Under the pieces are notes generated by a model. It saw only the letters and a program-made list of their open reading frames with translations. It did not search any database and was not told the DNA's origin. From contig NZ_MUJK01000002.1 of assembly GCF_002906155.1 (NCBI RefSeq), forward strand, positions 372,001-436,000: a DNA stretch of 64,000 nt. The letters are read 5' to 3'. The first letter of the stretch is position 1. The number at the start of each line of letters is the position of its first letter. The stretch is from Pseudomonas laurylsulfativorans (GTDB lineage: Bacteria > Pseudomonadota > Gammaproteobacteria > Pseudomonadales > Pseudomonadaceae). The position numbers and the translations under genes are program-made. Shown here one piece after another: positions 49,101-56,800 of this stretch.

Positions 49101-50782
49101 AGATCCACGTCGGTTCGCTGATAAGGGCTGAGGTCGGGGTTCCACAAGCGCGTCTCACCGTTTGCCAACTGCACCGGTTTCAGGCCTTCGAAGAACGGCG
49201 AGAGCTTCGCCCGAGCGACATTGCCGACGGCGCCTGCCGCCGCGAACGCGCCCAACTGGACGACGCTTTCCAGCACACCAAGGGTTTGCTCACCGGCCTC
49301 GACCACGCGTCCCTCGGCCAGGTCGACCAGCCCCTCGACCACGCCATCCGTCAGTTGATAGGCCGTGTACGCCAGCATCAATTGACCCAGGCCGGGCACC
49401 AGTGGCGTCGCCACCAGCAAGGCAATGTTGAGAATGTCGGCGAGCATCTTTTCCAGGTTGTCCCACCACGCCCAGCGGGCCATGCGGTCGGCGTATTCGG
49501 TGGCGATGGCGATTTCCCGGGCATCGTTGAACACCTTGTTGAGGGTCTGCCGGTAGCGGTAGCCCCATAGATCATTGTTGAAGGTCGTCTCGCGGTCGAT
49601 CTTGATGCTCGACACGCTGAATTGCAGATCGGGTTTATCCACAGGGGTTTCGCGCCAGCTCGGCAAGCTGGAACTGCCGGGCACCGGCTGCCATTTCACC
49701 GTGCTCAGACGCGCGTTCAACCCGGCAAAAAAAATGCCGCGTTGCTCATGGGGCACGAATTGGCTGAAGAACCGTTGATAGCTGTTGGCGGATGCGTCAT
49801 CGCGCAACTGGCGCGTCAGTTCAGCCATGAATTCGAGTGACGAGGGGTATTGCTTGAGCGGGTGCAGCGGATCCTGGGGAACATAGGCAATCACCGGGAC
49901 CGGGCCGCTGGCGCTGGATGCATCCGCCGCGATCAGGATGATGCCGCTCAGGCGCGTGTCCATCATTGCCAGGTTGTAATAGTCGACGGGTTGGCCGTTC
50001 CACTTCAGTTGTGAACGGTCGTCGAGCATGCCTTGCACGACGTCATAGGCAGCCTGATCGATGTCGTTCTTCATCAGGGCCATTTGCGCGGCGACATTCA
50101 GTGCGCTTTTCTGGCTGAGAATGACTTTTTGGCGCAGGACATTGCTCGCCGCCTTGTCGGCCGGCAGTAAAACGTCTTTCAGGTGCTGTTGGTAGCGGGT
50201 GCCGATGTCCAGGTCGCGACACAGTGACTTGAACTGCTTGATGCTCAGTTTGTACTTGAGCGGTTTGACGTTGAAATGCCCGCGTGCGTCGGGGCGGGTG
50301 ATGAACTCCGAGTCCTGGGTGAACGCCTCGTCACGGGAGAAGTTGTGCAGGGCGGCATCCAGCAGCGAGACGGTACGGCTGGTGGTTCCGCCGGAAAAGT
50401 CATGCACCCACCAGGCCGTCTTCACCGGGGCATACAGCCGCAGCCAGGTTTCCTCGACATCGTCTTCGACGCCGAAGCGGTCCTTCAGTGCCTGTTGCAA
50501 CACGGGTTTGGCGAAGGCGTAGACATCCTGCAGTTCGCTCAGGGCCCGGTCGACATCGTTTTGCGCGGTCCAACCGAGTTTGACGTCCTTTTTCAAGCGC
50601 TCCTGTAGCGTCTGTGCAGCGTCCGCCTGCCAGGCGGGAAGGGTCACGCGGTCGGCCTTCAGCGCAGTGATACGAGACAGTGAGGCTTCTGATAGCCAGG
50701 AAGGGATGGTCTGCCTGACCAGGTCGAAATGGATGCTTTGATCCGTCGGGTCGTTGGCGGGCGGGTTGGAAGTCTGGTGCAT
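46121..50782 (-). CDS. Large LRR protein with C-terminal NEL-type E3 ubiquitin ligase domain
   Basis: A 1553-residue protein with no signal peptide. Residues 1 to about 600 resemble the dermonecrotic-toxin-like (DUF6543) part of large Pseudomonas effectors, with a hydrophobic patch near 460-510 (NIALLVATPLVPGLGQLML). Residues about 1040-1180 hold leucine-rich repeats (KITILKLDNTRF, LERLRLSDNKI, LEILRLDKNPL). The C-terminal part fits the Novel E3 Ligase domain of SspH and IpaH; the CxD motif is visible as VDCADAGTQ with Cys1321 and Asp1323. Such enzymes ubiquitinate host proteins after type III delivery. No secretion or chaperone gene is nearby, so delivery is unknown. It is convergent with the fimbrial operon. 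Confidence 0.82.
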   Translation of the reverse strand: MHQTSNPPANDPTDQSIHFDLVRQTIPSWLSEASLSRITALKADRVTLPAWQADAAQTLQERLKKDVKLGWTAQNDVDRALSELQDVYAFAKPVLQQALKDRFGVEDDVEETWLRLYAPVKTAWWVHDFSGGTTSRTVSLLDAALHNFSRDEAFTQDSEFITRPDARGHFNVKPLKYKLSIKQFKSLCRDLDIGTRYQQHLKDVLLPADKAASNVLRQKVILSQKSALNVAAQMALMKNDIDQAAYDVVQGMLDDRSQLKWNGQPVDYYNLAMMDTRLSGIILIAADASSASGPVPVIAYVPQDPLHPLKQYPSSLEFMAELTRQLRDDASANSYQRFFSQFVPHEQRGIFFAGLNARLSTVKWQPVPGSSSLPSWRETPVDKPDLQFSVSSIKIDRETTFNNDLWGYRYRQTLNKVFNDAREIAIATEYADRMARWAWWDNLEKMLADILNIALLVATPLVPGLGQLMLAYTAYQLTDGVVEGLVDLAEGRVVEAGEQTLGVLESVVQLGAFAAAGAVGNVARAKLSPFFEGLKPVQLANGETRLWNPDLSPYQRTDVDLPADARPDDQGIHQHQGRRILRLDDQHFEVLEDPVTGQQHIRHPQRFDAYTPTLRHNGQGAWVCETENPREWEGSTLMRRLGHSTEGFNDEQLEQIRQISGTDEAVLRRVHVENTPPPPLLTDTLQRLASPPIAPAALSPEIAPLFSDFPELPATVAEQIHAHASAAERQRITQENRLPLRLRTQARELQFETQAVRAAQGLYPSASITPDTERLVLGTLRFNTDTFGDLRLEIRQGTFDGELRYSVGPDDATKVRVLIRDDAGQYQVRDGEDQTIHEADDFFEAVLQATQENGQNSLGYKPSDGDMFRQWVMVKSAPPSERRKVLATPPVRPVAEFETTLLVRGSGLSREGQTVHERIHDLYPHFSDAEVDTFASALIERGEPMRLLEEQENDLNQLRNLIDLWRAQAAGLDADNPIPLRGARQHIARCLLACFERKNTELGSRTDPHGYALDLSHDPLLLPRNLSNAWPERPQLQSFLDKITILKLDNTRFSSTSNGLLKDFPNLRELSANRCFLTTLPENFGALHRLERLRLSDNKIVLDDAAVEQLKHLTYLEILRLDKNPLGKPIDISRMPRLKVVGLRNTAITTWPEGTLSKTRPRGFLLDLRDNPISLIPEVVPGSAHAWVVGRTRLGVGNLSELNQVRYQAIRRSVALPPEPIVPSNSMAEWVVSSDYSAKHWNDVPGWGVDRANLWSELVGEPEAERFLNVLLDTRLSADYRAGGTARDQLVQRVWRMLDAVYVDTPLREKLFTMAIAPVDCADAGTQLFNHMGVHVLAYEAHAYSTDPAQLEQKLVTLAKGAARLEQVNDVARADVASRGGNPDEVEVYLAYQTGLAERLDLPWQSKGMLYRPVSGVTDAMIDQAYETVLALGEGDGLVDRMLEQDFWQNHLNERYANPLETNTRRYQRLSNQLDTLRDTQRAWVESTSDIQRAALRSQLRELMNDLPVPDTVVFADEPFSDTVFDRLLVDLGDAEKELSRSLTRTAMRRAGQ

Positions 50783-50951
50783 GGTTTGATCGTCCGTTGA
50801 TCATGGATGGAGCGATCAGACTAGGCAGGCACCTTACGTAAAAAAAGCGCAAAAACAGGTTCGGAATGACCTCGATTTCGTCCCGAACCCGGTAAAAAAC
50901 AGGAGTGAAAAATACATGGTTACCGCCACGCGCGTATCTGTCGATCCGTGC

Positions 50952-53900
50952 CTAGCGGCGGGCGGTTGCCTCGGTTGCCGAGGTCGGCTGGCACATTGTG
51001 TGGGTGCCCGGTTGCAGGTACGGCGTCAGAATCGGGGCCATGCCTTTGAGCACCTGCACCGGCAACGCCGAGGTGAAGGTGAAACTCTCCGCCGAGCGGC
51101 CCGGCACGAACGCCGTCAGTGTGCCGAAATGGTGTTCGCCGATGTAGAACACGAAGGTGGCTGTGCGGTTGAGCGACTTCGAACTCAGAATCCGTCCGCC
51201 GGAACCGATGGCTTCGATGCGGTTGTCACCGGTGCCGGTCTTGCCGCCCATGGCCAGCGGGCTGCCGTCCGGCAGTTTGAAACTGCCGGCTACGCGTTTG
51301 GCCGTACCGGCATCCACCACTTGCGAAAGGGCTTCGCGCATGGCCGTCGCCACCTCGGACGGCATCACCCGTTTGCCGACGTCCGGGTCGTTGATCAGTT
51401 GGGTTTCATACGGGGTGTTCGCGGCGAAATGCAGGCTGTCGATGCGCAGGGTTGGCATGCGCACGCCATCGTTGAGGATGGTGCCGATCAATTCCGCCAG
51501 GGCTGCCGGGCGGTCGCCGGAGCTGCCGATGGCGGTGGCCAGTGACGGCACCAGGTGGTCGAACGGATAGCCGACTTTCTGCCAGCGCTGGTGGATGTCG
51601 AGGAATGCCTCGATCTCCAGCATGGTGCGGATGCGACTGTCACGGGCGCCCTTGTGCCTGCTTTTGAACAGCCAGCTGTAGACCTCCTGGCGCTCGAACT
51701 GGCTGGCTTTGACGATGTCGCTCCACTCGGCGTCGGGGTGGTTGAGCAGGTAGCCCATCAGCCACAGGTCCAGCGGGTGAACCTTGGCGATGAAACCCTG
51801 GTCCGGTAAGTCGTAGGCGCCGGGGCTGTAGGCTTCGTAGAGTCTTGTAAGACGCTCGTCAGTGAGTTTTTCCGTGAGCTTGGCGCCCTTGAGGTGCGAG
51901 CGCACGAAGCTGTTGAAGCTTTCCTGGCTGGCCTGTGGCAGCAGGTAGCGATGTACGGCGGCCATGCGGATCGGCGTCGGGCGCATGCTGTCCAGGAAGG
52001 TGTCGAGCCGTTCCTGGGTGTCCTTGTTTCGGTACTTCTTCCAGAACTTGAGCAGGAACGAAGTACCTTCGCGGTCGGCGAACGAGGCCAGGTATTCCTG
52101 GCGTCGCGGGTCGCGGTCGTCCAGGAACAGTTCGGCACGGTTGTTCGGGCCGGAGTAGGTGGTATAGCGCACCAGGTCACGCATCAGGCGAATGAACGGC
52201 AGGTTGATCGACTCGCGCAGGGCATCGCGCAGGGTCGGTATCCGGCCGTTGTCCTCTTTGCGGAAGTTATGGAACACATGCAGGCCGCCACCGGTGAAAA
52301 ACGCCTCGCCGGGGCTGGCCGAGTATTTGCGGTCCAGGGCGGCGCCGAGCATTTTTTGCAGGTCGCGGTCCTTGTTCTCGATCAGGTAATCGACCGCCCA
52401 ACGGCTCAGGCGATCCTGATCCGGCACGTCGACTTTCTTCAGTTCCGCAACCGCCATGCCGGCGTATTTGTCGTGTAGCTCGGCGATGATTTGCAGGTAG
52501 GTGGTCATCACGCGCATTTTCGCGGTGGATCCCAGTTCCAGCTTGCTGCCTTCGTTGATGTCGAAGGGCTGGTCGGTGCTGTCGGTCTGCACCCGCACCC
52601 GCGAGCCGTCCGGGGTCAGTTCGAACAAGGTGAAGCTGTAGCGTACCTGGGTGGTGCTGGTCGGCGTCAGCAAGCGTTCGCCCATCAAGCCGATTTCCGC
52701 GGCATAGGCCGGGTCGGCCAGTTTTTTCAGGTACTCGGTGGCCTGGGTTTGCAGCTCGCCTTGCAGGGTGCTGGTGGCGGACAGGTCGAGGCGGTCGAGG
52801 TCATACAGCGGGCGATTGAGCATGCCGGCCAGACGGCTGCGCGCGACGCTGATGCCTTTGTTGGTTTCGATCGGTTGCATGGTCGGCTGGGTGGCCCAGT
52901 CGCGGTAGGTCACTTTGCTAGCCAGGGCAGCGGCGGCGAACGGCGCGTCGATCACATTGTTTTGCGCCAGCAGGCGAATATGGCTGTCGGTGAGGTCGGC
53001 CAGCTCATCGTGACCCTTGGTCAGATAATGAGAAGGGCGGCGCTGGGCGATCATCAGCGACAACATTTCACGCAGGACCAGGCCTTTTTCCGCCATGGTT
53101 TTTGGATCCGTTGCAGTGCTGGTCAGGGCTGCGTTGGCCTGGTTGAAGTCGGATCCATACCACACGCGCAAGCCCTCAGCCATGCCATGCACTTCTCCAT
53201 GGCCCGGTACGGCCGACAGCGGCACGCTGTTGAGGTAGTCGCGAACCACGTTCTGCCGGGCTTCGAGGGTTTGTGGCCCGGCCTGATAGGCGCGTACGGT
53301 GGCGGAAATCATCTGGCGAATTTTTTCCGCACCGTTGACCGTCAAGCCATCGGGGGAATGCCGGTATTTCTCCAGTTGCGTGGCCAGGGTACTGCCACCG
53401 GCGGATTGGCCGGGCACGTGCAACATCTTGGCCACCTGCGACCACGCCGCCATGCCGAACCGCGGCCAGTCTACCGCCGGGTTGGCCAGCGGTTGTTTGG
53501 GGTCGAGCAGGAAGCGGTTCTCGATGAACAGCAGGCTGTTGACCACCACCGGTGGGATCGAGGCAAAGGTTGCATACAGCTGCTGCGGGTAGTTGTACTG
53601 GTACAGCGGTGCTGCGCGGCAATCGGTAATCGACAGCCCGGCCTGGATTTTCTCGGCATATGGCACGAACAGGCCCTTGTCGCTGTATTTCAACAGCTCT
53701 GGGGAAAAGCGGGTTTGCGCCTCAACGACGAAATCGCGCTTGATCAGGCGCGGCAGGAATTCATCCAGCGAGCTGTAGCCCAGGCGCCGATCGAACGGGC
53801 CGTCGCCCGGATAGCGAATCGCATCGCTGGGACCTGGTTTGAGCTCATAGTTCAGTGACGCAGCGTATTTGCTGACTTCCCGGGCCTGAAACCTCGAGGT

Positions 53901-54089
53901 GCGCATCTCCCTCATGGCGGCCAGCCCCACGACAATCGCAATAATTAACAGTAAGAGCCAGAACGCTCCCCATCCGTGCCTGGAACGACGGGGTTTTTCA
54001 GGTAACGGCGCTTCATCCACACCTTCAGTCGGGACCACGGTTTTACTCGAATCGGTTTGCCACAAAGCGCCCATAGTCGACTGATCCAT
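50952..54089 (-). CDS. Divergent class A penicillin-binding protein
   Basis: A 1045-residue inner-membrane protein with one helix (about residues 41-59). The GT51 transglycosylase domain shows Glu190 in LLFIENRFLLD and the GGSTLATQLEKY motif; its first motif differs from the usual EDxxFxxH. The transpeptidase domain has Ser521-x-x-Lys524 (GSTAKM), Ser627-Ile-Asn629 and Lys950-Thr-Gly (GGKTGTGDN). About 320 residues separate the SxN and KTG motifs, much more than in PBP1a or PBP1b, so a large insertion is present. It is likely a bifunctional peptidoglycan synthase of special, unknown role. It is a single gene. Confidence 0.85.
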   Translation of the reverse strand: MDQSTMGALWQTDSSKTVVPTEGVDEAPLPEKPRRSRHGWGAFWLLLLIIAIVVGLAAMREMRTSRFQAREVSKYAASLNYELKPGPSDAIRYPGDGPFDRRLGYSSLDEFLPRLIKRDFVVEAQTRFSPELLKYSDKGLFVPYAEKIQAGLSITDCRAAPLYQYNYPQQLYATFASIPPVVVNSLLFIENRFLLDPKQPLANPAVDWPRFGMAAWSQVAKMLHVPGQSAGGSTLATQLEKYRHSPDGLTVNGAEKIRQMISATVRAYQAGPQTLEARQNVVRDYLNSVPLSAVPGHGEVHGMAEGLRVWYGSDFNQANAALTSTATDPKTMAEKGLVLREMLSLMIAQRRPSHYLTKGHDELADLTDSHIRLLAQNNVIDAPFAAAALASKVTYRDWATQPTMQPIETNKGISVARSRLAGMLNRPLYDLDRLDLSATSTLQGELQTQATEYLKKLADPAYAAEIGLMGERLLTPTSTTQVRYSFTLFELTPDGSRVRVQTDSTDQPFDINEGSKLELGSTAKMRVMTTYLQIIAELHDKYAGMAVAELKKVDVPDQDRLSRWAVDYLIENKDRDLQKMLGAALDRKYSASPGEAFFTGGGLHVFHNFRKEDNGRIPTLRDALRESINLPFIRLMRDLVRYTTYSGPNNRAELFLDDRDPRRQEYLASFADREGTSFLLKFWKKYRNKDTQERLDTFLDSMRPTPIRMAAVHRYLLPQASQESFNSFVRSHLKGAKLTEKLTDERLTRLYEAYSPGAYDLPDQGFIAKVHPLDLWLMGYLLNHPDAEWSDIVKASQFERQEVYSWLFKSRHKGARDSRIRTMLEIEAFLDIHQRWQKVGYPFDHLVPSLATAIGSSGDRPAALAELIGTILNDGVRMPTLRIDSLHFAANTPYETQLINDPDVGKRVMPSEVATAMREALSQVVDAGTAKRVAGSFKLPDGSPLAMGGKTGTGDNRIEAIGSGGRILSSKSLNRTATFVFYIGEHHFGTLTAFVPGRSAESFTFTSALPVQVLKGMAPILTPYLQPGTHTMCQPTSATEATARR

Positions 54090-54185
54090 TCACGCAGATT
54101 GATCGGACTTGACTGAAGCTTAGACGGTGGTTGGCGAGGGTGAAAAAAATGTGAAGGGCAGAATGTCGGGCGATAGCTGTTTTTT

Positions 54186-54317
54186 TGTGGCGAGGGAGCT
54201 TGCTCCCGCTGGGTTGCGAAGCAGCCCCACCCCCTGCAATGGCGCTTCGTCTGATAAATGGGGATAGGCTGGATTGCGCCTGCTGCGCAGGCGAACGGGA
54301 GCAAGCTCCCTCGCCAC
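54186..54317. repeat. REPIN, family C, left flank of RAYT
   Basis: Arms TGTGGCGAGGGAGCTTGCTC and GAGCAAGCTCCCTCGCCACA enclose about 90 bases just downstream of the RAYT gene. Confidence 0.93.
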
Positions 54318-54342
54318 AGGGGGATCAGGCGGCCATTTGATT

Positions 54343-54801
54343 TCAGAGCCAACACGCATCCCAGAGCGGGTAGTCGCCAATCTTATCTACAAGCCCCGCC
54401 CTGAGTGGGTTGGCAACAATGTAGCGGGCGAACGGTAGAAGATCTTCCCCGTCGCGAATGGCCCGGTCGTGGTAGCCGGTTTGCCAGAAAGCGCCGCGTT
54501 CGTTGATCGCTCTGTTGATCGTTAGCGTGCTGCGGGATTTTATGGCCTGCATCAGCTTTGCCAGCGTTTGCTGTTCAAGTTGTATTAACCAGTGGAAGTG
54601 GTCCGGCATGATGACCCAGGCCATTGAGTTGATCCATTTTTGATCATGGGCTCGCCTGAACTTCTCAACTAAAAGGCGCCCAAGCCGCCAATCCGCGAAC
54701 ATTCGACGGCGCTGATGCACGACTGTGGTTATCAAATAGCCCCGTCCGGGTTCTGAATATCGTCCACGGCGTAGTAGATGCGAGTTTGGATGTGGAGGCA
54801 T
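54343..54801 (-). CDS. REP-associated tyrosine transposase (RAYT)
   Basis: A 152-residue member of the Y1 (IS200/IS605-like) transposase group that is tied to REP sequences. The HUH metal-binding motif is visible as PDHFHWL (His68, His70) and the catalytic Tyr is probably Tyr110 in FWQTGYHDRAIR. It begins with RRGRYSEPGRGYLITTVVHQRR, as RAYTs do, and ends near ANPLRAGLVDKIGDYPLW. The ATG follows AAGGGAG. It is flanked on both sides by family C REPINs, its likely substrate. The coding frame looks intact, so the enzyme may be active. Confidence 0.93.
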   Translation of the reverse strand: MPPHPNSHLLRRGRYSEPGRGYLITTVVHQRRRMFADWRLGRLLVEKFRRAHDQKWINSMAWVIMPDHFHWLIQLEQQTLAKLMQAIKSRSTLTINRAINERGAFWQTGYHDRAIRDGEDLLPFARYIVANPLRAGLVDKIGDYPLWDACWL

Positions 54802-54910
54802 TCCGTTGCTCCCTTTGGCGTTTATCTAAATACGCTAGCTCCTTGTTTTCTTACGTGTATCTGTCTTGGCTGAATGAAATTTCTCTGGTTTTTGAAGGAC
54901 TCAAAGCAAC

Positions 54911-55010
54911 GTGTGGCGAGGGAGCTTGCTCCCGCTCGGCTGCGTAGCAGTCGTAAAACGAATGCAGGGGAGTGCTTCGCACTCCAGCGGGAGCAAGCTC
55001 CCTCGCCACG
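54911..55010. repeat. REPIN, family C, right flank of RAYT
   Basis: Arms GTGTGGCGAGGGAGCTTGCT and AGCAAGCTCCCTCGCCACG, about 60 bases apart. The core carries GGGAGCTTGCTCCC, the same variant as in the left flank, unlike the GGGGGCTTGCCCCC variant elsewhere. The rest of the 428-bp gap up to the permease ATG shows only the permease leader. Confidence 0.93.
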
Positions 55011-55205
55011 GGCTGAAATGCTTGATTTAGAGCTTTCACGGCTTTGGCAGGGGCATGACGATGCACCATTGTTGTGCAATACTCGGCGCCGTTTTTCCCA
55101 CTGATCTTGCGGGTTTTTCCTACAGGACGGCGTTGCCCACGAGGCGGGCCGGTTCGGGAAGCGATGGCTTATCGGTCTGCGCTTCGCCACTCGGTGGCCA
55201 TATCC

Positions 55206-55213
55206 AATAACAA
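55206..55213 (+). promoter_or_regulatory. Candidate Crc/Hfq CA motif before the permease
   Basis: AATAACAA, followed by GACGAGG, lies just before the ribosome binding site of the permease gene. It fits AANAANAA exactly. Amino-acid transporters are known Crc targets in Pseudomonas. Confidence 0.45.
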
Positions 55214-55229
55214 GACGAGGTTGTCCCCC

Positions 55230-56651
55230 ATGCCAGTAGGCAATCACCTGCCCCAAGGCGAGACCGCTCAGGGCGGTCCGCTCAAACGTGAACTCGGCGA
55301 GCGGCATATTCGCCTGATGGCACTCGGTGCCTGTATCGGCGTAGGCCTGTTCCTGGGCTCGGCCAAGGCCATCGAAATGGCCGGTCCGGCCATCATGCTG
55401 TCTTATATCATCGGCGGTCTGGCGATCCTGGTGATCATGCGCGCCCTCGGCGAGATGGCGGTGCACAACCCGGTCGCCGGCTCGTTCAGCCGCTACGCCC
55501 AAGACTACCTCGGCCCCTTGGCGGGCTTCCTGACCGGCTGGAACTACTGGTTCCTGTGGCTGGTGACTTGCGTCGCGGAAATCACTGCCGTGGCGGTGTA
55601 CATGGGCATCTGGTTCCCTGATGTACCGCGCTGGATCTGGGCGCTCGCGGCGTTGATCAGCATGGGCTCGATCAACCTGATTGCGGTCAAGGCCTTCGGT
55701 GAGTTCGAGTTCTGGTTCGCCCTGATCAAGATCGTCACCATCATTGCGATGGTGTTCGGCGGCATCGGCATCATCGCCTTCGGTTTCGGCAACGATGGCG
55801 TGGCCCTGGGGATTTCCAACCTGTGGGCCCACGGTGGCTTCATGCCCAACGGCGTACAAGGCGTGTTGATGTCCCTGCAAATGGTGATGTTCGCCTACCT
55901 CGGCGTGGAGATGATCGGCCTGACCGCCGGTGAAGCGAAGAACCCGCAAAAGACTATCCCCGATGCCATCGGCTCGGTGTTCTGGCGGATTCTGCTGTTC
56001 TACGTCGGTGCGTTGTTCGTGATCCTGTCGATCTACCCGTGGAACGAAATCGGCACCCAGGGCAGTCCGTTCGTGATGACTTTCGAGCGTCTGGGCATCA
56101 AGACGGCGGCGGGCATCATCAACTTCGTGGTGATTACCGCTGCGCTGTCGTCCTGTAACGGCGGCATCTTCAGCACCGGGCGCATGCTCTACAGCCTGGC
56201 GCAGAACGGCCAGGCCCCGGCCGGGTTCGCCAAAACGTCGAGCAATGGTGTGCCGCGACGTGCGCTGCTGCTGTCGATCGGCGCGTTGCTGCTGGGTGTA
56301 TTGCTCAACTATCTGGTGCCGGAAAAGGTGTTCGTCTGGGTGACGGCGATTGCCACCTTCGGCGCGATCTGGACCTGGGTGATGATCCTGCTGTCCCAGC
56401 TCAAGTTCCGCAAAGGCCTGAGCGCCAGCGAGCAAGCAGGGCTGAAGTACCGCATGTGGCTGTACCCGGTGAGCTCCTACCTGGCGCTGGCGTTCCTGGT
56501 GCTGGTGGTCGGCCTGATGGCGTACTTCCCGGACACTCGGGTGGCGCTGTATGTGGGGCCTGCGTTCCTGGTACTGCTGACGGTGCTGTTCTACGCGTTC
56601 AAGCTGCAACCGACGAATGTTTCGCAAGGTGCGGCGCGTTCGGTTTCGTAA
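55230..56651 (+). CDS. APC-family amino acid permease, ProY-like
   Basis: A 473-residue inner-membrane transporter with 12 predicted helices. It matches the ProY branch of the amino-acid permease family through LKRELGERHIRLMALGACIG, MRALGEMAVHNPVAGSFSRY, LMSLQMVMFAYLGVEMIG and FYVGALFVILSIYPWNEIG. ProY is a cryptic proline permease in enterics; Pseudomonas has paralogues for histidine and other substrates, so the substrate is not fixed. The ATG at 55230 follows GAGG by 10 bases. An upstream in-frame ATG at 55074 lies in the leader and is unlikely. Confidence 0.85.
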   Translation: MPVGNHLPQGETAQGGPLKRELGERHIRLMALGACIGVGLFLGSAKAIEMAGPAIMLSYIIGGLAILVIMRALGEMAVHNPVAGSFSRYAQDYLGPLAGFLTGWNYWFLWLVTCVAEITAVAVYMGIWFPDVPRWIWALAALISMGSINLIAVKAFGEFEFWFALIKIVTIIAMVFGGIGIIAFGFGNDGVALGISNLWAHGGFMPNGVQGVLMSLQMVMFAYLGVEMIGLTAGEAKNPQKTIPDAIGSVFWRILLFYVGALFVILSIYPWNEIGTQGSPFVMTFERLGIKTAAGIINFVVITAALSSCNGGIFSTGRMLYSLAQNGQAPAGFAKTSSNGVPRRALLLSIGALLLGVLLNYLVPEKVFVWVTAIATFGAIWTWVMILLSQLKFRKGLSASEQAGLKYRMWLYPVSSYLALAFLVLVVGLMAYFPDTRVALYVGPAFLVLLTVLFYAFKLQPTNVSQGAARSVS

Positions 56652-56668
56652 GACGTAATGCTGAAACT

Positions 56669-56768
56669 TGTAGGAGCGAGCTTGCTCGCGATGGTCGTTA
56701 ACGATTACGCGTGTTTACTGGCTAAATGCGGCGGTCTTGAGTCCATCGCGAGCAAGCTCGCTCCTACA
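56669..56768. repeat. REPIN, family B
   Basis: Arms TGTAGGAGCGAGCTTGCTCG and CGAGCAAGCTCGCTCCTACA between the convergent permease and OpgC-like genes. Confidence 0.92.
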
Positions 56769-56800
56769 TAAGACAGTCCAGGGACCGGGGCCTTTTCATA

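Noticed and set aside
52491..53858. A 455-codon frame antisense to the PBP
   Set aside because: The PBP frame has GT51 and transpeptidase motifs; the reverse frame is a shadow.
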